64,000 nt of DNA. Source: Flavobacterium circumlabens. Lineage in GTDB: Bacteria > Bacteroidota > Bacteroidia > Flavobacteriales > Flavobacteriaceae. Below are positions 34,129 to 43,889 of this stretch, piece after piece. The number at the start of each line of letters is the position of its first letter. Within the stretch, counting starts at the first letter, position 1. Both the position numbers and the translations under genes were made by a program. The stretch lies in contig NZ_SLWA01000008.1 in the NCBI RefSeq assembly GCF_004345565.1, forward strand, positions 248,001-312,000, read 5' to 3'. The notes beneath the pieces were generated by a model that saw only the letters and a list, made by a program, of their open reading frames with translations, searched no databases and was not told the DNA's origin.

Positions 34129-34278
34129 ATGTTTCGAATGTTACAGTTTGTTTTGGGAATATTCAAAGCAATTCACAATACAAGTATTAGTCAGCAGGAA
34201 AAAATCTTCAAGGCCTGTTATTTTTTAAACCATATAAGTAGTATAAGTTCATTTAAGTTTTACAAACATTGCGCTTAA
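34129..34278 (+). pseudogene. Duplicated 3' end of the DAHP synthase/chorismate mutase gene
   Basis: The frame from ATG 34129 encodes 'QFVLGIFKAIHNTSISQQEK' and 'IFKA', closely matching 'EFVLRMFKAIHQESIGHQEK' plus 'IFNA' at the end of the preceding gene. It then runs on into the palindromic repeat to a stop at 34276-34278. Only the last 25 or so codons are present, so it cannot be an active enzyme. Together with the repeat and the GAGATTTTTTTTGAAATA phrase, it shows that a unit of roughly 220 bp was tandemly duplicated and has since diverged. Confidence 0.8.
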
Positions 34279-34300
34279 ATGAACTTATACTACTTATATG
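34231..34300. repeat. Palindromic element of the AACCATATAAG family (copy B2)
   Basis: A perfect 27-bp inverted repeat (34231-34257 with 34274-34300; arm begins CATATAAGTAGTATAAGTTC) surrounds a 16-nt loop. Confidence 0.9.
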
Positions 34301-34426
34301 TTGAAACTTTAAATCGGTACTGCTTTTTTAAGCTTGTGAGATTTTTTTTGAAATAAATTGGAGGTGCTCCCAACCTTTGCAAGTCTTTTTCGCTCTATAG
34401 AAGTATACAACCTTAACTTCTATGTT

Positions 34427-37400
34427 ATGAAATCGAAAATCTGTTTATCTAAGCCGGAAATTTTTCAGGGAATCCTGAAATTATTCCTTTTTGTTTTATT
34501 GTTCGCAGGAACAAAAACTTTTGCACAGAGTCCTGAATTGACTGTAAAGGGAGATGCTGCTGAAAGTGTCAGAATGAGCCAGCTTATTGTCAATGTAAAA
34601 GTGGTTGGGAATGTTGCTTACACCACTGCTGAAATGCATTTTTTTAATTCAGGCAGCCGTCAGATGGAGGCGGAACTTATTTTTCCATTGCCGGAAAATG
34701 TTTCGGTTTCCAGATATGCCATCGATATCAACGGAAAAATGCGAGAAGCTGTTCCTGTAAATAAGAATAAAGGGAAACAGGTTTTTGAAGCCATCGAACA
34801 TCGTCGCGTTGATCCGGGATTACTGGAGAAAGTAGATGGGAATAACTTTAGAACGAGAATTTATCCGTTGATGCCAAATGGCGAACGAATCGTCATTATT
34901 GGCTACGAAGAAGAGCTTTCTGCTTTCGATAAAAATAATCTGGCGTATCAGCTGGTGAGCCGTTATCCGAAAAAGTTAGATAAATTTGAAATTAATGTTT
35001 CGGTTTTGGGAACTGCTGCTTCGCCAACTGTTAATGAAAATTCAGGGGAGCAAATCGTCTTTTCAAAATGGAATCAATCTTTTCAGACTTCACTGAAAAA
35101 AGAAAATTATCAGCCTTCCGAAAAATTAGTTTTTAACATTCCGATTCAGGAAAATGCACCAAGTGTTCTGATGCAGAATTTGGGAGGGCAATATTATTTT
35201 TATGGAAATACATTTGTTGAAGGAAATAAAACAGCTAAAAAAGTACCGGCCTCCATTGGTTTGGTTTGGGATAATTCTTTGAGCTGTAAAACACGTGATT
35301 TAAAAAAGGAATTGAATTTACTGGACGCCTATTTTCAAAAAATAAAAAACACGAAAGTAACTTTATACTTTTTAAATTATACTTTCGAAAGACAAAAGGA
35401 ATTTGTGATTTCAGACGGTAACTGGACTGAATTACAATCTGTTTTGAAAAACACAAAGTATGATGGCGGTACCCGTTTTTCGCAAATAAATTTCCCAAAT
35501 CATGATGAATTTTTGTTTTTTTCGGATGGATTATCTTCTTTAAGCGAAAACACTTTGCCTAAAACGAATAGTCCAATTTATACGATTACCTCTTCCGTTT
35601 CTTCAGATTTTGCTTTCCTGAATTTTGCTGCCATGAAAACCGGCGGTAATTTTATCAATCTGAACCAATTGAATCTCGCAAATGCTTTAGATAAACTGGT
35701 GAATAATAATTTGAAATTTCTGGGAATAAAAGAAAATTACACCATTACAGAGTTGTTTCCGATGAAAGGCACTTCGGTTTCAGGAAGTTTCAGTTTTTCA
35801 GGGATTTCCTTAAATCCGAAAAGCGAAATCACCTTGTTGTTTGGTTACCATAATACAGTACTGGAGCGAAAAATCACTCTGGATGCCGGGACCCAAAACA
35901 CAACAGATGTAAATATTGAAAAACTCTGGGCCCAGAAAAAAATAGCCAATCTGGATTTGCAGTATGATAAAAATGCGGATGAAATTGAACTGCTCGGAAA
36001 GAAATACGGAATCATTACCAAAAATACCTCCCTGATTGTTCTGGAAGATATCCGCGATTATATAGCGTATGATATTGTACCGCCTGCAGAATTGCGCGCA
36101 GAGTTTGACAGGATTAAGAAACAGGAACAGGATACTAATTTAGCCAGACAAAAGAATAATTGGGAAAGTATTGATACTTATTTTACAGCCTTAAATTCCT
36201 GGTGGAAACAAGATCTTAAATATACGGCTCCAAAACAGCTGCCAAAACCAAAAGTTAAAAATCCCCGAACTACAAATAACAGGGTATCAAATGTGAGTTC
36301 CAGCAGAAGCAGAACAGTTCCGCCCGGATTTATTTCGGGAGTTGTTATCGATCCTCAAGGGTTACCATTACCGGGAGCTGTTGTTAGTGTAAATGGAGTA
36401 AGGGGAGGAGTGAATACTGATTTTGAGGGTAAGTTTACTATACAGGCTGCCGAAAACAGCAATCTGAATGTTGGCTTCATTGGATATGAATCTTCTCAGG
36501 TAAATGTGGGAAGAAATAATCAGCTTAGAGTACAACTAAGAGAGTCTTCACAGTCGCTAAGTGAAGTTGTGGTAACGGCACAAGGTGTTAGGAGAGAGCG
36601 AAAATCAGTTGGGTACTCTACTCAGGTTGTTTCACAAGAAAGTATTTCTAATAATGCTGGTATGCCACAAGCGCTTGTAGGTAAAGTGGCCGGAGTTCAA
36701 ATAGCGCCATCGGTAACCAGTGATAAAATGATCAGTAGTGAGGACGAAACCAATTCTGATTCTAAAAAAGATTCAGATATCGAAGATGAAGATGAAGACG
36801 TGCAATATGCAGAATCAAATGGAATCGAAAATCAGCCTAAAACCTGGAACCCGGATCGCTTGTATTTAAAGGCTCTTGCTTCGGCTCCAAAAGAAAAACA
36901 ATACGAATTGTATTTTGAATTAAGAGATGCACAGGAAAGAAATCCTGCTTTCTATTTTGATGTGGCTCACTTTTTTTATAATCAGGGTGATGTCAAAAAA
37001 GCATTGCAGGTCATTAGCAATATTGCCGATTTAGGATTAGAGAACCATCAGCTTTATAAAACTTTGACATACACGCTGCGTCAATGGAAGGATTTTGATG
37101 ATGCCGTGTTTACGGCAAGACAAATTGCAAAATGGAGAGCACATGAACCACAAAGCCTCAGGGATTATGCTTTGGCATTGGAAGATGCCGGAAAATATCA
37201 GGATGCTTTTGACCAATTGATTAAAGCATTAGAAGTGAATTATTACGGAGAAATGAGCGGACAATATGAAGGTGTCGAAGATATTATCCTGATGGACATT
37301 AATCGTTTGATGATTGAACACAAAGAGCTGAAAACGGGTAAACTGGATAAAAAATACCTGGATAAAATGCCGGTTGAAATCAGAATCATTATGAACTGGA

Positions 37401-37732
37401 ACCTGATGGATGTCGATTTAGATTTGCATATTATTGAACCAAATGGGGAAGAATGTTATTACGGGCACAGAAGTACACAAGCCGGAGCGAGATTTTCTAA
37501 AGATTTTACGCAAGGTTACGGACCGGAACAATATTTAATTCGAAATGCTATAAAAGGAAAATATCAAATCAAAACCAATTATTTTGGCGAAAGAGAATTA
37601 ACCGAAAGCGGCCCGGCGACTGTTATGGTAGAAATTTATACCACCAGAGCCGGAAAAACTTCCAAAACTTTAAAAACAATTCAATTAGGAAAAATTAAGG
37701 AAAATGAAATCTTAGCCGAAATTATTTGGTAA
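34427..37732 (+). CDS. VIT-domain surface protein with inserted SusC-like N-terminal module and DUF2135 end
   Basis: The ATG at 34427 is chosen (1101 aa), giving a signal peptide ending 'FAGTKTFAQ'. Residues of about 35-150 form a VIT domain ('NVAYTTAEMHFFNSGSRQME', 'AIEHRRVDPGLLEKVDGNNF'). A vWA-like region follows, but without a clear DxSxS site. Residues of about 630-760 are a carboxypeptidase-regulatory-like domain plus the plug start of SusC/RagA receptors ('FISGVVIDPQGLPLPGAVVS', 'LSEVVVTAQGVRRERKSVGY', 'ALVGKVAGVQIAP'). There is no barrel. An acidic Asp/Glu/Ser linker, TPR-like helices (about 805-960) and a DUF2135 domain ('NWNLMDVDLDLHIIEPNGEE') finish the protein. It appears monocistronic. 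Function unknown. Confidence 0.8.
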   Translation: MKSKICLSKPEIFQGILKLFLFVLLFAGTKTFAQSPELTVKGDAAESVRMSQLIVNVKVVGNVAYTTAEMHFFNSGSRQMEAELIFPLPENVSVSRYAIDINGKMREAVPVNKNKGKQVFEAIEHRRVDPGLLEKVDGNNFRTRIYPLMPNGERIVIIGYEEELSAFDKNNLAYQLVSRYPKKLDKFEINVSVLGTAASPTVNENSGEQIVFSKWNQSFQTSLKKENYQPSEKLVFNIPIQENAPSVLMQNLGGQYYFYGNTFVEGNKTAKKVPASIGLVWDNSLSCKTRDLKKELNLLDAYFQKIKNTKVTLYFLNYTFERQKEFVISDGNWTELQSVLKNTKYDGGTRFSQINFPNHDEFLFFSDGLSSLSENTLPKTNSPIYTITSSVSSDFAFLNFAAMKTGGNFINLNQLNLANALDKLVNNNLKFLGIKENYTITELFPMKGTSVSGSFSFSGISLNPKSEITLLFGYHNTVLERKITLDAGTQNTTDVNIEKLWAQKKIANLDLQYDKNADEIELLGKKYGIITKNTSLIVLEDIRDYIAYDIVPPAELRAEFDRIKKQEQDTNLARQKNNWESIDTYFTALNSWWKQDLKYTAPKQLPKPKVKNPRTTNNRVSNVSSSRSRTVPPGFISGVVIDPQGLPLPGAVVSVNGVRGGVNTDFEGKFTIQAAENSNLNVGFIGYESSQVNVGRNNQLRVQLRESSQSLSEVVVTAQGVRRERKSVGYSTQVVSQESISNNAGMPQALVGKVAGVQIAPSVTSDKMISSEDETNSDSKKDSDIEDEDEDVQYAESNGIENQPKTWNPDRLYLKALASAPKEKQYELYFELRDAQERNPAFYFDVAHFFYNQGDVKKALQVISNIADLGLENHQLYKTLTYTLRQWKDFDDAVFTARQIAKWRAHEPQSLRDYALALEDAGKYQDAFDQLIKALEVNYYGEMSGQYEGVEDIILMDINRLMIEHKELKTGKLDKKYLDKMPVEIRIIMNWNLMDVDLDLHIIEPNGEECYYGHRSTQAGARFSKDFTQGYGPEQYLIRNAIKGKYQIKTNYFGERELTESGPATVMVEIYTTRAGKTSKTLKTIQLGKIKENEILAEIIW

Positions 37733-37765
37733 ACGAACCAATTTTAGGATCTGTTTTTTAATTTT

Positions 37766-37830
37766 AAAAGGCGAAGTTGCGTTGTTCAATTCTAAAAACG
37801 TAATTTTGCCTTTTAATATTTTTTAGTTTT
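37766..37830 (+). terminator. Possible terminator of the VIT-protein gene
   Basis: AAAAGGC (37766-37772) can pair with GCCTTTT (37808-37814), followed by an AT-rich tract ending in a T run. The 35-nt loop makes this weak. Confidence 0.35.
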
Positions 37831-37871
37831 CAGTATAATCTGAATTCTAAAATAAACAATCTATTATTTGA

Positions 37872-38849
37872 ATGACAGGACTCGTTTATAAATCTACAGG
37901 AAGCTGGTATACCGTAAAATCTGAAAAAGGCGATTTTATAGAATGCCGTATGAAAGGAAAGTTCAGGATGAAAGGGATCAAAAGTACCAATCCTATTGCT
38001 GTAGGCGATATTGTCGATTATGAACTCGAAGAAACTTCTGATGCTGTAACCGGAACTATTTTTAATATTCACGAAAGAAAGAATTACATCGTTCGTAAAT
38101 CGGTTAATTTATCGCATCAAATGCATATTATCGCATCGAATATTGATCGTGTTTTTTTATTGATTACCATTAATAATCCACCTACAACTTTCAATTTCAT
38201 AGACCGTTTTTTGGTAACAGCTGAAGCATATAACATTGAAACGATTTTGGTTTTTAATAAAATAGATACTTTTGATGAGCCAACGCTGGAAGATCAATTG
38301 TATATGCAATATGTTTATCAGCAGATTGGCTACAAATGCCTTCGTGTTTCTTCTACCGAAATGAAAGGTATTGAGGAATTAAAAGAAATGATGATTGGTA
38401 AAGTAAGTATGTTTTCAGGACATTCCGGAGTTGGAAAATCAACGTTGGTCAATGCGATGGAACCTTCCCTGCATCTTAAAACCAAAACCATTTCTGAAGC
38501 CAGTAAACAAGGTCAGCACACGACAACTTTTGCAGAGATGTATGACTTGTCTTTTAATGCAAGAATTATTGATACACCCGGAATCAAAGGTTTTGGGATT
38601 GTAGACATGGAAAAAGAAGAAATCAGTGGTTACTTTCCTGAATTCTTTAAATTAAAGGACCAATGTAAGTTTAACAACTGCCTGCATAAAGAAGAACCGC
38701 ATTGCGCGATTAAAGCTGCTTTAGAAAAAGACGAAATCGCCTGGTCCCGTTACAATAGTTATTTAAAAATCTTAGAAGGCGATGATGAAAATTATCGTAC
38801 CGATTCTTATGACGAAGACCGAAAAGCTAGTGATGAATTGAGAAAATAA
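37872..38849 (+). CDS. rsgA: Ribosome small-subunit biogenesis GTPase RsgA
   Basis: The 325-aa circularly permuted GTPase has its motifs in the expected permuted order: G4 'VFNKID', then G1 'GHSGVGKSTLVNAM', then G3 'IIDTPGIKGFG'. An N-terminal OB domain (about 1-75) precedes them. A C-terminal zinc site 'CKFNNCLHKEEPHCAIK' follows. It acts in late 30S maturation. The next gene, dtd, is 130 bp downstream on the same strand. Confidence 0.96.
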   Translation: MTGLVYKSTGSWYTVKSEKGDFIECRMKGKFRMKGIKSTNPIAVGDIVDYELEETSDAVTGTIFNIHERKNYIVRKSVNLSHQMHIIASNIDRVFLLITINNPPTTFNFIDRFLVTAEAYNIETILVFNKIDTFDEPTLEDQLYMQYVYQQIGYKCLRVSSTEMKGIEELKEMMIGKVSMFSGHSGVGKSTLVNAMEPSLHLKTKTISEASKQGQHTTTFAEMYDLSFNARIIDTPGIKGFGIVDMEKEEISGYFPEFFKLKDQCKFNNCLHKEEPHCAIKAALEKDEIAWSRYNSYLKILEGDDENYRTDSYDEDRKASDELRK

Positions 38850-38979
38850 ATTTAAATTCCAATATTTAAAAATTCCAAATTCCAAACACTGTTTTTGCAC
38901 CTTTCAGGCATAATTTTAAAAATCTGCTTAATCCTTGTAATCTGTGACTAATAAAATCAAATTTATATAAAACTTAAAA

Positions 38980-39432
38980 ATGAAAGTAGTTCTTCAAAGA
39001 GTTTCAGAGGCATCAGTAACTGTAGATCAGCAAAAAGTAGCTGATATTCAAAAAGGGTTATTGGTTTTAGTCGGAATTGAAGATGCAGATATACAGGAAG
39101 ATATTGACTGGCTGGTTGGAAAAATCATTAAAATGAGGATTTTCGGTGATGAAAATGAGGTCATGAACTGCTCCGTTCAGGATATCAATGGCGATATCAT
39201 AGTCGTAAGCCAGTTTACATTACACGCTTCTACCAAAAAAGGAAACCGACCTTCGTATATAAAAGCTTCAAAACCAGATGTTGCCATTCCGGTTTATGAG
39301 AACTTCATAGCATCTTTGGAAAAGGAGTTTGATAAAAAAATACAAGCCGGGATTTTTGGGGCAGATATGAAGGTAAGGCTTTTGAATGATGGCCCTGTTA
39401 CTATTTTAATAGACAGCAAAAACAGAGAATAA
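38980..39432 (+). CDS. dtd: D-aminoacyl-tRNA deacylase
   Basis: The 150-aa protein is of standard length. It contains the two active-site motifs, 'SQFTLHASTKKGNRPSY' (SQFTL) and 'LLNDGPVTILID' (the NxGPxT-like cross-subunit motif). It hydrolyses D-amino acids from mischarged tRNA in the cytoplasm. It is followed 64 bp later by the DUF3857 gene pair. Confidence 0.96.
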   Translation: MKVVLQRVSEASVTVDQQKVADIQKGLLVLVGIEDADIQEDIDWLVGKIIKMRIFGDENEVMNCSVQDINGDIIVVSQFTLHASTKKGNRPSYIKASKPDVAIPVYENFIASLEKEFDKKIQAGIFGADMKVRLLNDGPVTILIDSKNRE

Positions 39433-39495
39433 ATATTCTTAAAGATTTGTTAAGGATTTCTGAAAATAATATATATTTGGCGAAATTCCCTGTTA

Positions 39496-41403
39496 ATGAA
39501 AAAGCTTTATTGTGCGCTGTTTTTTTTCTTATTTTCCTTCCTTTCTTTTGCTCAAAAGAGCGAATATAATACTACTTCTATTTCAGACACTCTCAAAGAA
39601 AATGCGGATGCAGTCGTTCGTTTAGATCAACTGGATATTACCATTGAATCGCAACGCAGTATGAACATCAAAACGCAGAGAGTGGTCTCGGTTTTTAATG
39701 AGAAAGGATTAAATGACATTGATGCTTATCAGAACTATGACAAAACAACTTCAGTAAAAAATATTGAAGCCATAGTTTATGATGCTTTTGGTAAAGAAAT
39801 CAAAAAAATAAAACGAAAAGATTTTAAAGATCAAAGCACTGTAGGAGGAAGCACTCTTTTTTCAGACAGTCGTGTAGTTTTTCTGGAATATACTCCGGTT
39901 TCCTATCCGTTTACGGTGGTTTACACCAGTGAAATAGAAACTTCAAATACGGCCTTTATACCGCAATGGTATTTTTTAGGAGGATATAATGTAAGCGTGC
40001 AGAAATGCATCTTAAATGTGACTTTCCCGAACGACCTCGGATTTAAAAAGAAAGAATTTCAGTTTGCCGACCTGAACATCAAAAAAACTACAGATACGGA
40101 TACAAAATTGTCTTATGTCGGGGTTAATATTTTAGCTCAGAAACCGGAAGATTACAGTCCTTCTTCTTCGGATCTTTTTCCAAGGGTAATGATGGGTTTG
40201 GAAAATTTTCATTTAGAAGGTGTAGACGGGACAGCAAAAACATGGGAAACATTTGGCAAATGGTACAGCGATAAGATTCTAAACGGAACTACTGTTTTGC
40301 CGGAAGAAACTAAAGTAAAAATAAAAGCGCTGGTTGGGAATGAAAAAGATCCCGTTAAGAAAGCAAAAATTATTTATGATTATGTGCAGAAAAAATCAAG
40401 ATATGTAAATATTGCGATTGGTATCGGAGGATGGAAACCAATGTTTGCTACTGATGTAGACCGTTTAGGATATGGCGATTGTAAAGCCTTGACCAATTAT
40501 ACAAAAGCACTTCTGGAAACTGTCGGCGTTCCATCATACAATACTATTTTATACGGGGATAGTTATAAAAGAAACATACAATCTGATTTTGTTTCTATGC
40601 AGGGCAACCATATGATATTGGCAATCCCAACCGGAGATAATTACACATGGCTTGAATGTACGAGTCAGGATGATCCTTTTGGTTATCAGGGAACATTTAC
40701 AGATGACAGGGATGTTCTGGTGGTGAAGCCTGAAGGCGGAGTAATTGTAAGAACTAAAATATACGACGACAAAGGCAATGAGCAAATCGACAAAGGAATT
40801 TACACCATAGATGAAAACGGTAATTTTTCGGGTTCAGTTTCTATAATATCCGGTGGTTCTCAATACAACTCAAAAGCAAGAGTAGAACATTTACAGCCAA
40901 CTGAAAAAGAAGCGCATTACAAAGAATATTGGGATAATATCAATAATTTGAAATTAGGAAAAATAACCTTTACAAACGATAAGGAAAATATTCGTTTTAC
41001 GGAGAATATTGAAATCAGTGCCATAAATTATGCGACTATTTCTGCCAATAAAATGATTTTTGCTGTTGATGCATTCAATAGGAATAACGGAAATGTAAAA
41101 CGAATCCGAAACAGAAAAAATCCATTTCAGATTCAGCGTGGATATCTCGATTCTGATGAAATCGAAATTAATCTTCCAGCCGGTTTTACTGTGGAATTTC
41201 TGCCAGCAAATTTCGAATTGAAAGGGAAATTTGGGGAATACAAAACTGAAATCGTCAAAAAAGAAAATAACAAGCTGACTTACAAGCGTTCAATGCTTTT
41301 AAATAAAGGAAAATATTCGAATAAAGAATATGATGAATACCGTCTCTTTATGGAACAGGTGTCAAAAAATGATAATGCCAAAATTATACTAACAAAGAAT
41401 TAA
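39496..41403 (+). CDS. Exported DUF3857 / transglutaminase-like protein (first of a pair)
   Basis: The 635-aa protein has a signal peptide (MKKLYCALFFFLFSFLSFAQ). A DUF3857 domain (about 50-240, 'ITIESQRSMNIKTQRVVSVF') follows. A transglutaminase-like core has 'RYVNIAIGIGGWKPMFATDV', then 'YGDCKALTNYTKALLETVGV' with the Cys, and 'GNHMILAIPT' with the His. A beta-rich C-terminus (DUF3858-like) completes it. Such proteins are frequent in Bacteroidota envelopes; substrates are unknown. It lies 8 bp upstream of a paralogue. Confidence 0.88.
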   Translation: MKKLYCALFFFLFSFLSFAQKSEYNTTSISDTLKENADAVVRLDQLDITIESQRSMNIKTQRVVSVFNEKGLNDIDAYQNYDKTTSVKNIEAIVYDAFGKEIKKIKRKDFKDQSTVGGSTLFSDSRVVFLEYTPVSYPFTVVYTSEIETSNTAFIPQWYFLGGYNVSVQKCILNVTFPNDLGFKKKEFQFADLNIKKTTDTDTKLSYVGVNILAQKPEDYSPSSSDLFPRVMMGLENFHLEGVDGTAKTWETFGKWYSDKILNGTTVLPEETKVKIKALVGNEKDPVKKAKIIYDYVQKKSRYVNIAIGIGGWKPMFATDVDRLGYGDCKALTNYTKALLETVGVPSYNTILYGDSYKRNIQSDFVSMQGNHMILAIPTGDNYTWLECTSQDDPFGYQGTFTDDRDVLVVKPEGGVIVRTKIYDDKGNEQIDKGIYTIDENGNFSGSVSIISGGSQYNSKARVEHLQPTEKEAHYKEYWDNINNLKLGKITFTNDKENIRFTENIEISAINYATISANKMIFAVDAFNRNNGNVKRIRNRKNPFQIQRGYLDSDEIEINLPAGFTVEFLPANFELKGKFGEYKTEIVKKENNKLTYKRSMLLNKGKYSNKEYDEYRLFMEQVSKNDNAKIILTKN

Positions 41404-41411
41404 TCAAACGA

Positions 41412-43427
41412 ATGAAAATCAAACAACTATCTATTATTTTATTCTTTTTCCTTTTTTCCTTTCTTCAGCTGACTGCTCAGGAATTTAAACTTGGAAAAGT
41501 TTCAGTTGCCGAATTAGAGGAGAAAAAACATCCTAAAGATACCGCTGCAGTTGCTGCTGTTTTATACAAAAAGGGAGTTTCCTACTTTGATTATAATGAG
41601 ATTAACGGTTTCGTCTTAACAACGGAAGTTGAAACGCGTATCAAAATATATAAGAAAGAAGGTTACGATTTTGCCAATCAGACTATCGGTTATTCTATTT
41701 CAGGAAACTCAAAAGAAAATGTTCAGATATCAGATGCTAATACATTTAACTTAGTGGGCGGGAAAGTTGAAAAAACAAAATTAAAAAGTGATGGAATATT
41801 TGACGAACCGGTGAGTAAATCTTACGGAAGAAAGAAAATCTCATTGCCTAATGTAAAAGAAGGTTCTGTTATTGAATTCAAATATACGATAAGAGCTCCT
41901 TTTGTAAGCTGGATGAGAGACTGGAGATTTCAATATGACATTCCCGTAAATAAATCAGAATTTTCAACCTCTATTCCGGAGTATTATGTGTACAACGTAA
42001 TGCAAAAAGGATATATTTTTCCTAATAAAACTGTTGAAACCAAGTCAAAAACAATAGTATCGACAACGAAAGAACGAAGCGAGGGCAGAGTAACTCAAAC
42101 TAATTTTTCGACAGACAAAACAGATTATTTTGAAACTAAAACAACATATTCGATTGAAGATTTACCAGCAATAAAAGACGAATCTTTTGTGAATAATATC
42201 GATAATTATACATCAATTTTATCTTTTGAATTGTCTGCTGTTAAATGGCCAAACAGTCCTATTAAAACATTTTCTTCAGATTGGAATTCAGTAGTGAAAA
42301 CAATTTACGATTATGATGATTTCGGACCGGAACTAAATAAAACAGGTTATTTTGAAGATGATTTAAAAAAGCTTCTGACCGGAATTACAACAACTGACGA
42401 AATAGTACTGACTGTTTTGAATTATGTAAAATCAACCGTTAAATGGGATGGTAACAGCAGCTATGGATGTGATGTAGGGGTACGTAAAGCTTATAAAGAA
42501 AAAACGGGAAATTCTGCAGATATCAACCTGATGTTAACAGCTATGTTGCGCAACGCAGGCCTTACGGCAAATCCGGTTTTAGTAAGTACACGTTCGAACG
42601 GGATTGCTTTGTTTCCTAACAGAACGGCCTTTAATTATGTGATTGCTGCCGTAGAAACACCAAACGGAGTTATTCTGTTAGATGCAACAAGTAAATATTC
42701 GTCTCCTAATATTTTGCCTTTTAGAGCTTTAAACTGGCAGGGAAGACTGATTCGTAAGGACGGAACTTCTGAAGCGATTGATTTAATGCCTAAAAAAGCA
42801 TCCAATGATAATATTTTTATCAATTATGAGATTGATGCCGAAGGTAAAGTAAATGGTAAAGTGAGAAGACAATGTACAGACTATAATGCCATGTCGTACA
42901 GAAATGAAGTAGACGGGGTAAAAGAAGATGTATATCTTGAAAAACTTGAAAATGATAATAATAAAATAGAAATTAGCGAATACAGCAGAACAAACGAAAA
43001 AGAAGTTTTACTGCCAACGATAGAAAGCTATTCTTTTAAAGGAGATAATTTAGCGGAAGTCATTGGAGGTAAAATCTATATCAACCCAATGTTGTTTTAT
43101 ACCAAAACAGAAAACTCTTTCAAGCAGGAAGTCCGCGAATATCCGGTAGATTTCGGATTCCCTTTTGTAGATAAATTCAATATTACCATTAAAATTCCTG
43201 AAGGGTTCGCTGTAGAAACTTTGCCGGCACCGTCAATATTGGCAATGGAAGATAATTTGGGAACATTCAAATTTAATATTGCTGAAAATGGAAATTCACT
43301 GCAATTATCAATTCTTCATCAAATAAACGAAGCTATTGTTTCAGTTGAAAAATATGAAATGCTGAAAGAATATTATCAAAAGATGATTGCTAAAGAAACG
43401 GAAAAAATAGTTTTAAAAAGAATATAA
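41412..43427 (+). CDS. Exported DUF3857 / transglutaminase-like protein (second of a pair)
   Basis: The 671-aa paralogue of the preceding protein has a signal peptide ending 'FLQLTAQ'. The DUF3857 domain ('FVLTTEVETRIKIYKKEGYD') is followed by a transglutaminase-like region, 'YGCDVGVRKAYKEKTGNSAD'. Here the GDC motif of the first protein reads 'GNSADINLMLTAMLRNAGL', so the catalytic Cys appears to be missing. The second copy may therefore be a non-enzymatic partner. It is 8 bp after the first gene and 1 bp before the MazG-like gene. Confidence 0.85.
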   Translation: MKIKQLSIILFFFLFSFLQLTAQEFKLGKVSVAELEEKKHPKDTAAVAAVLYKKGVSYFDYNEINGFVLTTEVETRIKIYKKEGYDFANQTIGYSISGNSKENVQISDANTFNLVGGKVEKTKLKSDGIFDEPVSKSYGRKKISLPNVKEGSVIEFKYTIRAPFVSWMRDWRFQYDIPVNKSEFSTSIPEYYVYNVMQKGYIFPNKTVETKSKTIVSTTKERSEGRVTQTNFSTDKTDYFETKTTYSIEDLPAIKDESFVNNIDNYTSILSFELSAVKWPNSPIKTFSSDWNSVVKTIYDYDDFGPELNKTGYFEDDLKKLLTGITTTDEIVLTVLNYVKSTVKWDGNSSYGCDVGVRKAYKEKTGNSADINLMLTAMLRNAGLTANPVLVSTRSNGIALFPNRTAFNYVIAAVETPNGVILLDATSKYSSPNILPFRALNWQGRLIRKDGTSEAIDLMPKKASNDNIFINYEIDAEGKVNGKVRRQCTDYNAMSYRNEVDGVKEDVYLEKLENDNNKIEISEYSRTNEKEVLLPTIESYSFKGDNLAEVIGGKIYINPMLFYTKTENSFKQEVREYPVDFGFPFVDKFNITIKIPEGFAVETLPAPSILAMEDNLGTFKFNIAENGNSLQLSILHQINEAIVSVEKYEMLKEYYQKMIAKETEKIVLKRI

Positions 43428-43428
43428 G

Positions 43429-43755
43429 ATGGATTTGAAAAACGCGCAATTAGACGTCGATACCTGGATAAAAGAGCACGGTGTTCGCTATTTTAATGAA
43501 TTGACCAATATGGCACAACTCACAGAAGAAGTAGGTGAAGTGGCTCGAATTATAGCCAGACGTTATGGCGAACAATCAGAAAAAGAAAGTGATAAAAACA
43601 AAGATTTAGGAGAGGAATTGGCAGATGTTGTATTTGTCGTTTTATGTCTGGCCAATCAAACCGGAATCGATTTACAAGCCGCTTTCGATAAAAAAATGGA
43701 TTTAAAATCAGTTCGGGATAAAGACCGTCACAAAAACAACGATAAACTAAAATAA
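43429..43755 (+). CDS. MazG-like nucleotide pyrophosphohydrolase
   Basis: The 108-aa single-domain protein has the all-alpha NTP pyrophosphatase motif: 'LTEEVGEVARII' (ExxE) and 'DLGEELADVVFVVLCL' (ExxD), which bind magnesium. Length fits the dimeric MazG-like housecleaning enzymes that remove non-canonical NTPs. It starts 1 bp after the DUF3857 gene, so it is cotranscribed with it. Confidence 0.9.
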   Translation: MDLKNAQLDVDTWIKEHGVRYFNELTNMAQLTEEVGEVARIIARRYGEQSEKESDKNKDLGEELADVVFVVLCLANQTGIDLQAAFDKKMDLKSVRDKDRHKNNDKLK

Positions 43756-43889
43756 TTGTGAAATATCACTCATAAGCTTTGAATTATGAGTTTTGAATTT
43801 TGAATTATGAACGGGGAGTGGTAAATTGCGTGGCTGAATCACGTTTCTAATCATTCGTAATTCATAATTTACAACTTACAATTAAAAAA

